DNA of 64,000 bases from a candidate division WOR-3 bacterium (GTDB taxonomy: Bacteria > Hydrothermota > Tepidihabitantia > Tepidihabitantales > Tepidihabitantaceae), in contig JBDRTY010000001.1 in NCBI GenBank assembly GCA_039801085.1, positions 374,852 to 438,851 of the forward strand, given 5' to 3'. The stretch's first letter is position 1. Every line of letters begins with the position of its first letter. Shown in pieces: positions 15,789 through 25,239 of the stretch. The notes beneath the pieces were generated by a model, which was not told the DNA's origin, searched no databases, and saw only the letters and a program-made list of their open reading frames with translations. Both the position numbers and the translations under genes were made by a program.

Positions 15789-17447
15789 ATGAAGCACAAT
15801 ATGGAAAATTATGAAGAGACCTATCGCAGCTTCAAGTGGGAAGTTCCTGAATTCTACAACTTCGCCTATGATACCGTAGACTCTTGGGCGGAGAAGGACC
15901 GGACGAAGCTGGCATTGATTTCGGTGAACGATGATCCTAAGGTAGCCCAGAAGCACACCTTCTGGGAGTTGAGCCGGCTGTCCAACCGGTTCGCCAATGT
16001 GCTGATGTCAGCCGGCGCCAGGCCGGGGGACCGGCTGCTGGTGCTGCTGCCCCGGATTCCGGAGTGGTATGTGGCGGTGCTCGGTGCAATGAAAGCCGGT
16101 GTCGTTTTCATGCCGACGCCAACGCTGTCAATGCCCAAGGATATTGAATACCGGCTTAACAGTTCCGGTGCCGCCTTTGCGATCACCGACGCTGATAATG
16201 CCTTCAAGATCAGAGATATTCAGCAGAACTGTCTGAATCTCAAGGCGGTGTTTATCGTTGGCGGGAACCAGGAAGGCTGGATTAGCTATGAGGAGGAGAT
16301 GGAGAAGGCGGCGCCTGAGGTAAAGGAACGAATTCGGACGCGGACGAGCGATCCGCTGCTCATTTACTTCACCTCCGGCACGGTCGGGTATCCGAAGATG
16401 GTTGAGCACACCCATGCCTATCCGCTCGCTCACATCGTCACCGCCAAATTTGTTCATGATCTCCAGCCTAATGATATCCACTGGACGATCGCCGATACCG
16501 GCTGGGCAAAGACCGCCTGGGGCAAGCTTTTCGGCCAGTGGATCATCGGCTGCACCGTGCTTCAGCGCAATCCGAAGGGCAGGTTTAATCCGAAGGCGGC
16601 GCTGGAGGTGCTGGAACGCTACGGTGTAACCACATTCTGCGCACCACCGACCGCTTACCGGCTTTTGATCCTTGAGGATCTGAAGAAGTACCGGCTGAGT
16701 CTGCGGCACTGCGTCTCTGCGGGTGAGCCTTTGAATCCGGAGGTCATCCGGGCATGGGAGGCAGGAACCGGACTTAAGATTTATGATTTTTACGGGCAGA
16801 CCGAAACCGTGGCAGTGCTGGCAAATTACCCCTGTCTGCCGATCAAGGAAGGTTCGATGGGCAAGCCGACACCGGGACATTATGTGGCAATTGTTGATGA
16901 TGAAGGTAATGAGTTGCCCGCTGGCGAGGAGGGACATATTGCCATCCGGATCAAGCCGTTTCATCCGCCGGGAATCTTCAAAGGCTATCTGAATCAGCCC
17001 GATGCCAATCTGGTGGCATTCCGGGGCGACTGGTACTACACCGGCGACAAGGCATATAAGGATGCGGAGGGCTATTTCTGGTTTGTCGGCCGGGCCGATG
17101 ATGTGATCAAGGCATCCGGTTACCGGATCGGACCGTTTGAGGTGGAGTCGGCGCTGATTGAACATCCGGCGGTTCAGGAGTCGGCGGTCATCGGTAAACC
17201 GGACCCGGTGCGTGGTGAGATTGTCAAGGCTTTCGTCATCCTCAAGCCGGGTTACGAGCCTTCAGAACAGCTGGTCAAGGAACTGCAGGAACATTGCAAA
17301 AGGGTGACCGCACCCTACAAGTATCCGCGCGAGATTGAGTTTGTAAAGGAGCTCCCCAAGACGATCAGCGGCAAGATCCGCCGGGGGGAACTGCGCCGGA
17401 TGGAGCTGGCACGGCTGGCAGCCGCTCGCGAGGGGAAACAGCAGTAA
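15789..17447 (+). CDS. AMP-forming acyl-CoA synthetase (medium-chain/ACSM-like)
   Basis: A protein of 552 residues of the adenylate-forming superfamily. Motifs in order: P-loop-like IYFTSGTVGYPKMVEH, YDFYGQTETV (adenine/AMP contact), WYYTGDKAYKD (Asp binding ribose hydroxyls), GRADDVIKASGYRIGP (hinge) and PKTISGKIRR, whose Lys is the catalytic adenylation residue. The protein should activate a carboxylic acid with ATP and transfer it to CoA in the cytosol. The arrangement matches the medium-chain/aromatic acyl-CoA synthetase group more than acetyl-CoA synthetase, which is longer. Substrate not fixed. It stands alone, divergent from the serpin. Confidence 0.88.
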   Translation: MKHNMENYEETYRSFKWEVPEFYNFAYDTVDSWAEKDRTKLALISVNDDPKVAQKHTFWELSRLSNRFANVLMSAGARPGDRLLVLLPRIPEWYVAVLGAMKAGVVFMPTPTLSMPKDIEYRLNSSGAAFAITDADNAFKIRDIQQNCLNLKAVFIVGGNQEGWISYEEEMEKAAPEVKERIRTRTSDPLLIYFTSGTVGYPKMVEHTHAYPLAHIVTAKFVHDLQPNDIHWTIADTGWAKTAWGKLFGQWIIGCTVLQRNPKGRFNPKAALEVLERYGVTTFCAPPTAYRLLILEDLKKYRLSLRHCVSAGEPLNPEVIRAWEAGTGLKIYDFYGQTETVAVLANYPCLPIKEGSMGKPTPGHYVAIVDDEGNELPAGEEGHIAIRIKPFHPPGIFKGYLNQPDANLVAFRGDWYYTGDKAYKDAEGYFWFVGRADDVIKASGYRIGPFEVESALIEHPAVQESAVIGKPDPVRGEIVKAFVILKPGYEPSEQLVKELQEHCKRVTAPYKYPREIEFVKELPKTISGKIRRGELRRMELARLAAAREGKQQ

Positions 17448-17483
17448 CCGCATAATCCCGGTTCGGGTTAAGCATATATAAAC

Positions 17484-17511
17484 TTGACCTGAACCGGGTT
17501 TGGTTTATGCT
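17484..17511 (+). promoter_or_regulatory. Promoter for rmuC (leaderless)
   Basis: TTGACC (17484-17489), 16-bp spacer, TATGCT (17506-17511), then 5 nt to ATG 17517. Predicted transcription start coincides with the start codon. Confidence 0.6.
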
Positions 17512-17516
17512 CAGTT

Positions 17517-18584
17517 ATGGCCGGTTCCGGGCTGGCGCTGCTCATTCTGCTCGTCTGTGCTCTTATTCTTGCCGTTCTCGTGCTGGTTTTGTTCAAGTTG
17601 CGGCGTCCCGGTGATACTGAGCCGTCGGCTGCGACACTGCTGCTCCAGCAGATTGAAACGGTTCGTCAGGAGCAGACTCGAGCACTGGAGGCAAATGCCC
17701 AGCTGCTGAATCAGCGGCTGGCGGAGATGCAGCAGGTGCTGCTGGAGAGCACAAACGCGGTCGGGGCGCGGCTTGATCATACTGCCCAGCTTAGTGGCGA
17801 GTTGAACCGGAGGCTGGGTGAGTTGGCAGCAGCGGCGCAGAATATTCTGGATGTGGGCAAAAATCTGGCGTCGCTGCAGGATATTCTGCGCGCACCCAAA
17901 CCGAGAGGCGTCCTGGGTGAATTTTTCCTCGGCAATATTCTTCAGGAGATGGTGCCGAACAATTATGAACTGCAGTATCGGTTCCGCAGTGGTGAGCGGG
18001 TTGATGCGGTGGTACGGCTCGGTGGAAAGCTGGTGCCGATTGATGCCAAGTTTCCACTTGAGGATTTTCAGCGGCTGCTGGCTGCCGGCGACGAGAATGA
18101 ACGTCTGACACTCCGGCGGCAGTTTTTGCAAAGGGTGAAAAAGCACATCGATGCCATCGCCCAGAAATACATTCTGCCGGATGAAGGGACTTTTGATTTT
18201 GCGCTGATGTACATCCCGGCAGAGAATGTTTACTATGAGACAATCGTTACTTCTGCAGAGCAGGAGGAGAGCGTTCTGAATTATGCGTTTGCCCGCAAGG
18301 TAATCCCGGTATCACCGGGAACAATTTATGCCTACCTGCAGGCGATTGTGCTTGGTCTGCGGGGGATGCAGGTCGAGCGGCAGGCACAGGAGATACTTGC
18401 CCATCTGGGCCGGCTGCAGTCCGATATCAGCCGGTTCCAGGAGAAGTTTCAGATTCTGGGTAACCATCTGACCAACGCCCATAACCGCTATGAGGAGGCG
18501 GCACGGGAACTGGAGCGCCTGACCGTCAGGCTGGCATCGGCTGTGCCGGTCGCAGACCGCAAATCTGAGAGCCGTCAAGCGTGA
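17517..18584 (+). CDS. rmuC: DNA recombination protein RmuC
   Basis: A protein of 355 residues. An N-terminal membrane anchor (ALLILLVCALILAVLVLVLF, residues about 6-27) is followed by a Gln/Glu/Leu-rich coiled coil (about 35-115) and the RmuC nuclease-like domain, with GEFFLGNILQEMVP, RVDAVVRLGGKLVPIDAK and MYIPAENVYYE. RmuC family proteins limit inversions and other rearrangements at short inverted repeats in E. coli, which is interesting next to the many inverted repeats here. ATG 17517 is chosen because the -10 box ends 5 nt before it. Confidence 0.9.
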   Translation: MAGSGLALLILLVCALILAVLVLVLFKLRRPGDTEPSAATLLLQQIETVRQEQTRALEANAQLLNQRLAEMQQVLLESTNAVGARLDHTAQLSGELNRRLGELAAAAQNILDVGKNLASLQDILRAPKPRGVLGEFFLGNILQEMVPNNYELQYRFRSGERVDAVVRLGGKLVPIDAKFPLEDFQRLLAAGDENERLTLRRQFLQRVKKHIDAIAQKYILPDEGTFDFALMYIPAENVYYETIVTSAEQEESVLNYAFARKVIPVSPGTIYAYLQAIVLGLRGMQVERQAQEILAHLGRLQSDISRFQEKFQILGNHLTNAHNRYEEAARELERLTVRLASAVPVADRKSESRQA

Positions 18585-18599
18585 TTCAGGAGGTGAAGG

Positions 18600-20792
18600 A
18601 TGAAATCCTGCCGTTTTGTTTTCTTAGTTTGCTTGATAATGGCGCTGGCATCCGGTGCCTGGCGGCAGCTGGGACCGGAAGGTGTCAGTGTCCGGGCAAT
18701 GAGCAACGTTCCCGGGTACCCGGATGAGCTGTTCATAATTACGGGCGGTTTTCCGAGTTACATTTGCTGGACTGGCAACGCGGGACAGACCTGGACCGTG
18801 CGCGAGACGATACCCGACCGGCTGAACGCGCTGACGGTCAATCCTCTTAATGTGAGAACGATGTTTGCTGGCGGTAATACGGGAAAAGTTTACCGCAGCA
18901 CCAACAGCGGTTACAGCTGGTCGGTTGTCGCTACTCTGCCGTCCGGGGTGCAGATTCAGCAGTTGGCGGTGAATGCGGAGAACGGCGCGGAAATCTGGGC
19001 ACTGGCAGAAATTGCGGCAGGAGATTCTGTCGGGCTCGGTTTTTACCGTTCTACTGATGGCGGTGCAAACTGGCAGGGCAGGGGTGTTGTCTGGTCATAT
19101 GCTGTTCAGGCACGGGCATTGGCGGTAGTGCCCGGAGATTCGGGGTGGGCATTGATCGGTGGTTCGGTGGCTAACCGGGCGCGGCTGTTTCTGACCACCG
19201 ATGGCGGGTCCAGCTGGGCAGACCGTTCGGTCGGGCTTGCGGGCAGCTGTGTTTACGGCGGTGCCTTTGTGCCGACCGGCAGCGGTGTGATTGTCTGTGC
19301 CACCGATTCCGGGATTTTCCGGTCAACCGATCTGGGAGTCACCTGGACCAGAAGGCTCAGCGCTCCGGCATATTCCATTGTCTTTGCGCCGTTGTCACCA
19401 TATTACGGATATGCGGGTGGCGAAAATCTGGTTTTCCGTTCAACTGATCTCGGTCTCAGCTGGCGGACCGATACTGTCAGTGTATTCACCGGCACCGGAA
19501 CCCGTTTTATTGCGGTTAACCCCAACAGTCCGCTGGAACTTTATGCCGGTAATGGTTTCGGGGTATTCTACAGTTATAATGGTGGTTACAACTGGATCAA
19601 CCGTTCATCCGGTTTCCGGCAGCTGGATGTATCGTTTTTGAAATTTTACCGGCCAGAAACTTTGTTTGCCGGGATTACCGGCTACGGGATTGTCCGGTCA
19701 AACGATGGCGGGCAGGGCTGGGAGCTCTGGGGCAGGATGTTTCCCGGCAGCGGCTGGGTCCGGGGACTGGCGGTGAATCCACGGCATCCTGATACTGTAA
19801 TCTGCGTAACCGGCTGGGACAGTAAGCTTCATCTGACGATCAATCGGGGCGACTCCTGGGAAACTTTTACCGTTGTCAGCCATTTTGAACCGATGGGTGT
19901 TGATTATCATCCCCGCGGACCGGATACGGTTTATGTCTGGGGAGGAAAACGGGATTCGGTTTCAGGACCGCTCCGGTTTGCAATTTACCGTTCAACTGAC
20001 CGGGGACAGCACTGGACTCTGGTTCTGGTCCGGAATGAAGGCTGGTGTCAGGGGATGATATTTTCCGGCACCGGCGATACACTAATCGCCTACGGCAAGG
20101 ACGGCAGCGGTCCTGCAGTTCTGCGTTCAACCGACCGTGGCAGGAACTGGATTTCCCTGACCAACGGTATCAGTGGTGCTTCTGTTGCCGACCTTAAGCT
20201 TGTTCCGGGCAGTTCAGAGCAGTGGTTATGTGCCACCCCGGCCGGCGTATTCCGGACCCAGAATTCCGGTTCCTACTGGAGCCGGCTCGGTCTTCAGGGT
20301 GTTACCTGTGTGCTTCCGGATACCATGAATCCGAATGTCATCTGGGCGGGAACCGATACTCAGGGGTTCTACTATACCACCAATCAGGGGGTCAGCTGGT
20401 GGCGGGATACTCTGGGTATTGCCGGTCGGTCGGTTTCGTTTCTTGTGTTTAACCCGTTCCGGCGCAGTGCAGTCTATGCTGGAATTACAGGTCACAGTCT
20501 CCTGGGAAGGAATGTGATCGGCATCGGCGAAACGGGGCAGGAACGGTTTCCGGAGATGGAACTGGGGGTCCTGCCCACAGCTGTCCGGAAAATCTGCCGG
20601 ATTATCGTCCCTCCCGGGACTGAGCGGATTGAGGTTTTTGACCCTGCGGGCAGGAAACGGGCTGAGATTCCGGTTTCGGGACGGAAAGAAGTCTGCTGGT
20701 CGATTCCCGGAGAGCTGAATCCGGGTGTTTACCTCCTGGTGCTCAGGCGCGCACAGGAAAGAACGGTGCGAAAGGTTCTGTTCCTGCCGTGA
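18600..20792 (+). CDS. Secreted BNR-repeat propeller protein with sorting-like C terminus
   Basis: A protein of 730 residues. ATG follows CAGGAGGTGAAGG; a signal peptide (CRFVFLVCLIMALASGA) comes first. At least ten Asp-box turns are visible, such as RSTNSGYSWS, RSTDGGANWQ, TTDGGSSWAD, RSTDLGVTWTR and RSTDRGQHWT, the pattern of sortilin/photosystem II assembly factor-type propellers. The last 80 residues carry a divergent version of the sorting module (VFDPAGRKRAEIP, LNPGVYLLVL, RKVLFLP). Probably secreted and held at the surface; no enzyme motif is evident. It starts 15 bp after rmuC, so they may be cotranscribed. Confidence 0.87.
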   Translation: MKSCRFVFLVCLIMALASGAWRQLGPEGVSVRAMSNVPGYPDELFIITGGFPSYICWTGNAGQTWTVRETIPDRLNALTVNPLNVRTMFAGGNTGKVYRSTNSGYSWSVVATLPSGVQIQQLAVNAENGAEIWALAEIAAGDSVGLGFYRSTDGGANWQGRGVVWSYAVQARALAVVPGDSGWALIGGSVANRARLFLTTDGGSSWADRSVGLAGSCVYGGAFVPTGSGVIVCATDSGIFRSTDLGVTWTRRLSAPAYSIVFAPLSPYYGYAGGENLVFRSTDLGLSWRTDTVSVFTGTGTRFIAVNPNSPLELYAGNGFGVFYSYNGGYNWINRSSGFRQLDVSFLKFYRPETLFAGITGYGIVRSNDGGQGWELWGRMFPGSGWVRGLAVNPRHPDTVICVTGWDSKLHLTINRGDSWETFTVVSHFEPMGVDYHPRGPDTVYVWGGKRDSVSGPLRFAIYRSTDRGQHWTLVLVRNEGWCQGMIFSGTGDTLIAYGKDGSGPAVLRSTDRGRNWISLTNGISGASVADLKLVPGSSEQWLCATPAGVFRTQNSGSYWSRLGLQGVTCVLPDTMNPNVIWAGTDTQGFYYTTNQGVSWWRDTLGIAGRSVSFLVFNPFRRSAVYAGITGHSLLGRNVIGIGETGQERFPEMELGVLPTAVRKICRIIVPPGTERIEVFDPAGRKRAEIPVSGRKEVCWSIPGELNPGVYLLVLRRAQERTVRKVLFLP

Positions 20793-20797
20793 CAAAG

Positions 20798-20826
20798 TTG
20801 ACAGGGAAGCCGGTTTTCGTTATGCT
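20798..20826 (+). promoter_or_regulatory. Promoter for the rpsP-trmD operon
   Basis: TTGACA (20798-20803), 17-bp spacer, TATGCT (20821-20826). A short leader with AAAAAAGGAG precedes the TTG start of rpsP. Confidence 0.65.
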
Positions 20827-20853
20827 AATGAACTGCAAAAAAGGAGTTGAAAA

Positions 20854-21213
20854 TTGGTCAGAATACGGCTTACACGACTGGGTGCTCGAAATAATCCGGT
20901 GTATCGGGTGGTCGCAATCGACTCCCGGCGGGCACGCGACAGCCAATACCTGGAGGCGTTAGGGCATTATGACCCGCGCCGCAAGGTGTTAAAGCTTAAT
21001 CTCGAACGGGTTGATTACTGGTTGTCAGTTGGTGCTCAACCTTCAAACACCGTGAACAGGTTAATCAAGCGTTACCGTCAAACTGTTCCGGTGGCGCAGT
21101 CTCCAGCAGCACCGGAACAGCCACCCCTCTCCCCGAAGACAGTCGGGGATACGGATGTTGAGCCGGAGCAGATTGAGGGGTCTGCTCCACACAAACCTGA
21201 GTCGGCAAACTAA
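20854..21213 (+). CDS. rpsP: 30S ribosomal protein S16
   Basis: A protein of 119 residues with TTG start, chosen because AAGGAG lies 9 bp upstream and VRIRLTRLGARNNPVYRVV is the universal S16 N terminus. The conserved core (YLEALGHYDPR, then DYWLSVGAQPSNTV) ends near residue 80. The remaining 40 residues are a Pro/Glu-rich tail of low complexity, longer than in most S16 proteins. S16 binds the 5' domain of 16S rRNA during 30S assembly. First gene of the rpsP-khpA-trmD-rplS-rnhB-yraN-comM operon. Confidence 0.97.
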   Translation: MVRIRLTRLGARNNPVYRVVAIDSRRARDSQYLEALGHYDPRRKVLKLNLERVDYWLSVGAQPSNTVNRLIKRYRQTVPVAQSPAAPEQPPLSPKTVGDTDVEPEQIEGSAPHKPESAN

Positions 21214-21225
21214 AAAGGAGGAACG

Positions 21226-21456
21226 ATGAAGGAACTGATCGAACACATCGCGAAAGCACTCGTTGACCATCCTGACAAGGTTGAGGTCAAGGAGATCGCC
21301 GGCGAAAAAACCCTGATTTACGAACTGCGTGTCGGACAGGGTGACCTGGGTAAGGTCATCGGCAAGGAAGGCAGGACCGCAAAGTCCATCCGCGCGATCA
21401 TCTCCGCGGCCGCGATGAAGCAGGGTAAGCGGGCGCAGCTCGAAATCCTCGAGTAG
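21226..21456 (+). CDS. khpA: KH-domain RNA-binding protein KhpA (YlqC family)
   Basis: A protein of 76 residues, the usual length. It consists of a single KH domain with the nucleic-acid-binding loop in [18 protein letters not shown]. KhpA proteins bind RNA broadly and in several bacteria act with KhpB in cell-envelope growth control. The start follows AAAAGGAGG. It lies 12 bp after rpsP and 42 bp before trmD; the rimM gene, which usually lies between khpA and trmD, is not present. Confidence 0.95.
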   Translation: MKELIEHIAKALVDHPDKVEVKEIAGEKTLIYELRVGQGDLGKVIGKEGRTAKSIRAIISAAAMKQGKRAQLEILE

Positions 21457-21498
21457 TCGCTACTGCTGACCCAGGTCCGCAGCCAAGGGCAGGCAACG

Positions 21499-22284
21499 GT
21501 GCGTATCGATCTAGTAACCATTTTTCCCGAGTTTTTTGTCGGTCCGTTTGATTGCGGTCCGACTCGAATTGCCCGGGAAAAAGGGGTGCTGGAGATCGGG
21601 ATTGTTAATCCCCGGGATTTCACCACCGACCTGCACCGCACCGTGGACGATTATCCGTTCGGGGGCGGTGCCGGCATGGTGATGAAACCGGAGCCGATTT
21701 TCCTTGCGGTTGAAAGCATCAGAAAACCTGAATCACGGGTGATTCTGCTTTCACCGCAGGGGGAGCGGTTTGACCAGCAGATGGCGCACCGGTTTTGCAG
21801 TCTGTCTCACCTGATTCTGATCTGCGGACGGTATAAAGGGGTGGACGAGCGCGTCCGGCTGCTGCTGATTGACCAGGAAGTGTCAATCGGCGATTATGTG
21901 CTCGCCGGAGGAGAGGCTGCGGCAGTGGTGATGATTGAAGCCATTGCCCGGCTTCTCCCCGGCGCGGTCGGCGATGAGGATTCAGTTGCTACCGATTCGT
22001 TTGAAAACGGTCTTCTGGATGCACCGGTCTATACCCGGCCACGGGAGTTTCGGGGTGTCTGTGTTCCGGAGGTGCTGATCTCGGGGAATCATGGTGCGGT
22101 GGCAAAATGGCGCCGGCAGCAGGCGCTCCTCAATACCGCCCGGCGCCGGCCGGAGCTGCTGCGCAATGTGTTACTGAGTGCTGAAGAGCGTGATTTTCTC
22201 CTGCGGGAACTGGGCGAGCTGCCGGCAGAGATTAAAGACGGTGAATGCGGAAGTGAAATCAAGAAGGTTTTTGAGAAGATTTGA
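21499..22284 (+). CDS. trmD: tRNA (guanine-N1-)-methyltransferase TrmD
   Basis: A protein of 261 residues with GTG start at 21499 (MRIDLVTIFPEFF). TrmD methylates G37 next to the anticodon and prevents frameshifting. The SPOUT-knot SAM site is intact: ICGRYKGVDERVR, SIGDYVLAGGEAA and DSFENGLLDAPVYTRP with VLISGNHGAVAKWR in the C-terminal part. It sits in the conserved rpsP-rplS operon. No strong Shine-Dalgarno precedes the GTG. The gene starts only 42 bp after khpA. Confidence 0.97.
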   Translation: MRIDLVTIFPEFFVGPFDCGPTRIAREKGVLEIGIVNPRDFTTDLHRTVDDYPFGGGAGMVMKPEPIFLAVESIRKPESRVILLSPQGERFDQQMAHRFCSLSHLILICGRYKGVDERVRLLLIDQEVSIGDYVLAGGEAAAVVMIEAIARLLPGAVGDEDSVATDSFENGLLDAPVYTRPREFRGVCVPEVLISGNHGAVAKWRRQQALLNTARRRPELLRNVLLSAEERDFLLRELGELPAEIKDGECGSEIKKVFEKI

Positions 22285-22299
22285 AAAGGAGTTAAGTTC

Positions 22300-22689
22300 A
22301 TGGCACAGAAGATTAAGGAGAAAAAAGGAAATTCCGGCGGCAATTCGCCTGCCAGCGTTGTAACCCCGGAACCGGGGGATCTGGTTGATGTTCACATCCG
22401 GATCCGGGAAGGTGATAAGGAGCGGATTCAGGTATTTCGGGGTTATGTGATTGCAGTGCGGGGCAAGGGTGCAGGCAGGACATTTACCGTGCGCCGGGTA
22501 AGCCAGGGAATCGGAATCGAACGGATATTCCCGGTGCAGGCGCCGGTTATTGCCAGAATCGAGGTCCGGCGCAAGAGCCGGGTCCGCCGGGCAAAGCTGT
22601 ATTATCTGCGCGAGAAGACCGGTCGCGAGGCGGTATTGAAGGAACTCAAAGCCGGTGCGCAATCTGGACCGCAGGCTGGCGAAGTTTAG
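22300..22689 (+). CDS. rplS: 50S ribosomal protein L19
   Basis: A protein of 129 residues. ATG 22300 follows AAAAGGAG. The N-terminal 25 residues are a Lys/Gly/Asn-rich extension before the L19 core ([59 protein letters not shown]). L19 lies at the 30S-50S interface. Its last 35 bp overlap the start of rnhB, so the two genes are translated in coupled fashion. Confidence 0.96.
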   Translation: MAQKIKEKKGNSGGNSPASVVTPEPGDLVDVHIRIREGDKERIQVFRGYVIAVRGKGAGRTFTVRRVSQGIGIERIFPVQAPVIARIEVRRKSRVRRAKLYYLREKTGREAVLKELKAGAQSGPQAGEV

Positions 22690-23326
22690 TGCCCTGGTCT
22701 GTGGCGTTGATGAAGTAGGCCGGGGCGCAATTGCCGGTCCGGTCGTGGCAGCAGCAGTGGTGCTGCCGAAGGGCACTTCAATTCGTGGTGTTGATGACTC
22801 CAAAAAATTGACACCGCGCCAGCGGGAGCTTCTTGTGCCGCTGATCCGGGCAAAAGCTTTAGCAGTCGGTATCGGTGCGGTCAGTCAGCAGGTGATTGAG
22901 CAGACCGACATCGCCCGGGCGACATTTCAGGCAATGAGGCTGGCGGTGGCGAGGGCGTTAAAACAGCTTGACCCTGCTTGCCGGAATCAGCTGCTGGTGC
23001 TCGCCGACGGCTGGGAAATACCCGGGCTGGAGGTACCCTGCATTGGAGTTGTCAATGGTGATGCCCGAAGTGCTGTGATCGCATCCGCATCAGTTATCGC
23101 CAAGGTTTACCGGGACAGCCTGATGTGCCGTTATGATGTCCGCTATCCGGGCTACGGATTTGCCCGGCACAAGGGGTATGGAACCCCGTTTCATATTGCC
23201 GCTCTTAAGCGGTTGGGGGCTGCACCGGTTCACCGTCGCAGCTTTGAGCCGGTCCGGAGTCTGGTCAACCCGGACAGCGGCAGCCCGCAATTTCTGCGGG
23301 AAAAGTTCGAGGCACCCGGATTCTGA
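22655..23326 (+). CDS. rnhB: Ribonuclease HII
   Basis: A protein of 223 residues; GTG 22655 is the start that leaves about 15 residues before the catalytic motif. The enzyme removes RNA from RNA-DNA hybrids and single ribonucleotides from DNA. Active-site acids are seen in [14 protein letters not shown] (Asp-Glu) and further on in [21 protein letters not shown], with the family Gly-Tyr region HKGYGTPFH. The start overlaps the end of rplS by 35 bp, unusually long for this operon. Confidence 0.95.
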   Translation: MRNLDRRLAKFSALVCGVDEVGRGAIAGPVVAAAVVLPKGTSIRGVDDSKKLTPRQRELLVPLIRAKALAVGIGAVSQQVIEQTDIARATFQAMRLAVARALKQLDPACRNQLLVLADGWEIPGLEVPCIGVVNGDARSAVIASASVIAKVYRDSLMCRYDVRYPGYGFARHKGYGTPFHIAALKRLGAAPVHRRSFEPVRSLVNPDSGSPQFLREKFEAPGF

Positions 23327-23332
23327 TATTGT

Positions 23333-23683
23333 ATGCGCAGCCGGGACCTGGGCAGAGAGGGGGAAATTGCGGCGCAGGAGTTCCTGAAAAGGAGTGGCTA
23401 CCGGATTCTGGCAACCAATTACCGGTGCCGGTTCGGTGAGATTGACATTGTGAGTGAGCGGGATGGCACGGTTGTGTTTGTTGAGGTCAAGGCCCGGAGT
23501 TCAGACCGCTTCGGTCAGCCCGCCGAGGCGGTGACCAGGTCCAAGCAGGTCCGGCTTTACCGGCTGGCACAGGAGTTTCTCCTGAGGCACAACTTGGAGG
23601 ATGTGCCGGTGCGGTTTGATGTGCTGACTCTCGTCCGGTTCGGCGGGAATATGGAGATTGAGCATCTGGAAGGGGCTTTCTGA
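23333..23683 (+). CDS. yraN: YraN/UPF0102 family nuclease-like protein
   Basis: A protein of 116 residues, normal length. The fold is that of Holliday-junction-resolvase-like nucleases, with the family motif GEIDIVSERDGTVVFVEVK (Asp and Glu-x-Lys of the active site) and an upstream Glu in GREGEIAAQEFL. The exact role of UPF0102 proteins is not settled. Its place between rnhB and comM is common in bacteria and points to DNA processing. It overlaps the next gene by one base (TGATG). Confidence 0.93.
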   Translation: MRSRDLGREGEIAAQEFLKRSGYRILATNYRCRFGEIDIVSERDGTVVFVEVKARSSDRFGQPAEAVTRSKQVRLYRLAQEFLLRHNLEDVPVRFDVLTLVRFGGNMEIEHLEGAF

Positions 23684-25224
23684 TGCTGGCGCGGGTGCTT
23701 TCCAGTTCGGTGTTCGGGGTGGACGGTTATCTGGTGACGGTGGAGGTGGACATTGCCTACGGGTTGCCGGTATTTAATATTGTCGGGCTGCCGGATGCGG
23801 CGGTTAAGGAGTCTCAGCACCGGGTGCAGGCGGCAATCAAGAATTCCGGGCTGGCATTCCCGAACCGGCGGATTACTGTAAACCTGGCGCCGGCGGACAT
23901 CAAGAAGGAGGGCCCGGCTTTTGATCTGCCGATTGCGGTTGGAATAATTGCTGCCGCGGGCGGGATTGGTGCCGGTGCCCCTGATGGTTTTGTGCTGACC
24001 GGAGAGCTTTCGCTTGACGGCTCGGTCCGGCCGGTCAAGGGGGTGGTTTCGATGGCACTGGCTGCCCGTGCCGCACAGGTCCGGGGTCTGATAGTCCCCG
24101 CGGCGAACGGACTGGAGGCGGGTCTGGTGCCGGAGTTGACCGTTTACGGAGTCGGGTCGCTGGTCCAGACGCTGAATTTTCTGAATGGAACTGAAAAACT
24201 GGAACCGGTGCAGACCGATGCCCGCCGGCTTTTTGAGCAGGCGCGGGATGCCGGGATTGATTTTTCTGAAGTGCACGGTCATGAGCATGCGAAACGGGCG
24301 CTGGAGGTGGCGGCAGCAGGGGGGCACAATGTGCTCATGACCGGACCGCCGGGCAGTGGCAAGACGATGCTTGCCCGGCGTCTCCCGACGATCATGCCGC
24401 CACTGACTCTCGACGAGGCGCTGGAGGCAACCCGGATCCATTCGGTTGCCGGAACCCTGCCGGCGGATGTGCCGATTGTGGCGGTCCGGCCGTTCCGCTC
24501 TCCCCATCATAATGTGTCCGAAGCCGGGATGATTGGTGGCGGGACATTTCCCCGTCCGGGCGAGGCGTCACTGGCACACAACGGGGTACTTTTTCTGGAT
24601 GAGCTGCCGGAGTTCCGGCGGGATGTACTGGAGGCACTGCGCCAGCCCTTGGAGGATGGTGAGGTGACGATCGGCCGGGCGCGTTCAACCCTGACCTTTC
24701 CGGCGCGCTTCATGCTCGTGGGAGCAATGAACCCGTGTCCGTGTGGTTTTTTCGGGGATCCGAAGCATACCTGCACCTGCACCCCGCAGAAAATCCGACG
24801 CTACCGGAGCCGGATCTCCGGACCGCTGCTGGACCGGATTGACATTCATATTGAGGTGCCGGCACTGCGCTATGCCGATGTGGCAGACAAAAAGCCGGCA
24901 GAAAGTTCGGCAAAGGTCCGGGAACGGGTATTGAAGGCAAGGGAGATTCAGCTTGCCCGTTTCGGCAGTCTGAAACTCCGGCGCCCGGTTTACTGCAATG
25001 CCCAGATGACACCGGCACTCATCCGCCGGTTCTGTCCACTGACCAGGGAAGGCGATGAGGTGGTGCGTACCGCCATCGACCACTTCGGTCTTTCCACCCG
25101 TGCCTATCACCGGGTACTGAAGGTAGCACGCACTATTGCCGACCTTGAGGGCCGGGAACAGATTGAGCCCCGGCATCTGACCGAGGCGGTGCAGTACCGG
25201 AGTTTTGACCGTAATGTCTGGTAA
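23683..25224 (+). CDS. comM: YifB/ComM family Mg-chelatase-like AAA+ ATPase
   Basis: A protein of 513 residues. The N-terminal ChlI-like part (VEVDIAYGLPVFNIVGLPDAA) has a Lon-protease-like fold; the AAA+ core has Walker A GPPGSGKTMLARRL, Walker B GVLFLDELPEF, and the family motif AMNPCPCG with a Cys-rich segment (HTCTCTPQKIRRY). ComM proteins are hexameric helicases that drive branch migration during natural transformation in Gram-negative bacteria. Last gene of the rpsP operon. A ComEA-like HhH domain appears elsewhere in this window (50226-51896). Confidence 0.95.
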   Translation: MLARVLSSSVFGVDGYLVTVEVDIAYGLPVFNIVGLPDAAVKESQHRVQAAIKNSGLAFPNRRITVNLAPADIKKEGPAFDLPIAVGIIAAAGGIGAGAPDGFVLTGELSLDGSVRPVKGVVSMALAARAAQVRGLIVPAANGLEAGLVPELTVYGVGSLVQTLNFLNGTEKLEPVQTDARRLFEQARDAGIDFSEVHGHEHAKRALEVAAAGGHNVLMTGPPGSGKTMLARRLPTIMPPLTLDEALEATRIHSVAGTLPADVPIVAVRPFRSPHHNVSEAGMIGGGTFPRPGEASLAHNGVLFLDELPEFRRDVLEALRQPLEDGEVTIGRARSTLTFPARFMLVGAMNPCPCGFFGDPKHTCTCTPQKIRRYRSRISGPLLDRIDIHIEVPALRYADVADKKPAESSAKVRERVLKAREIQLARFGSLKLRRPVYCNAQMTPALIRRFCPLTREGDEVVRTAIDHFGLSTRAYHRVLKVARTIADLEGREQIEPRHLTEAVQYRSFDRNVW

Positions 25225-25239
25225 GGAAAGGAGTGTTTA

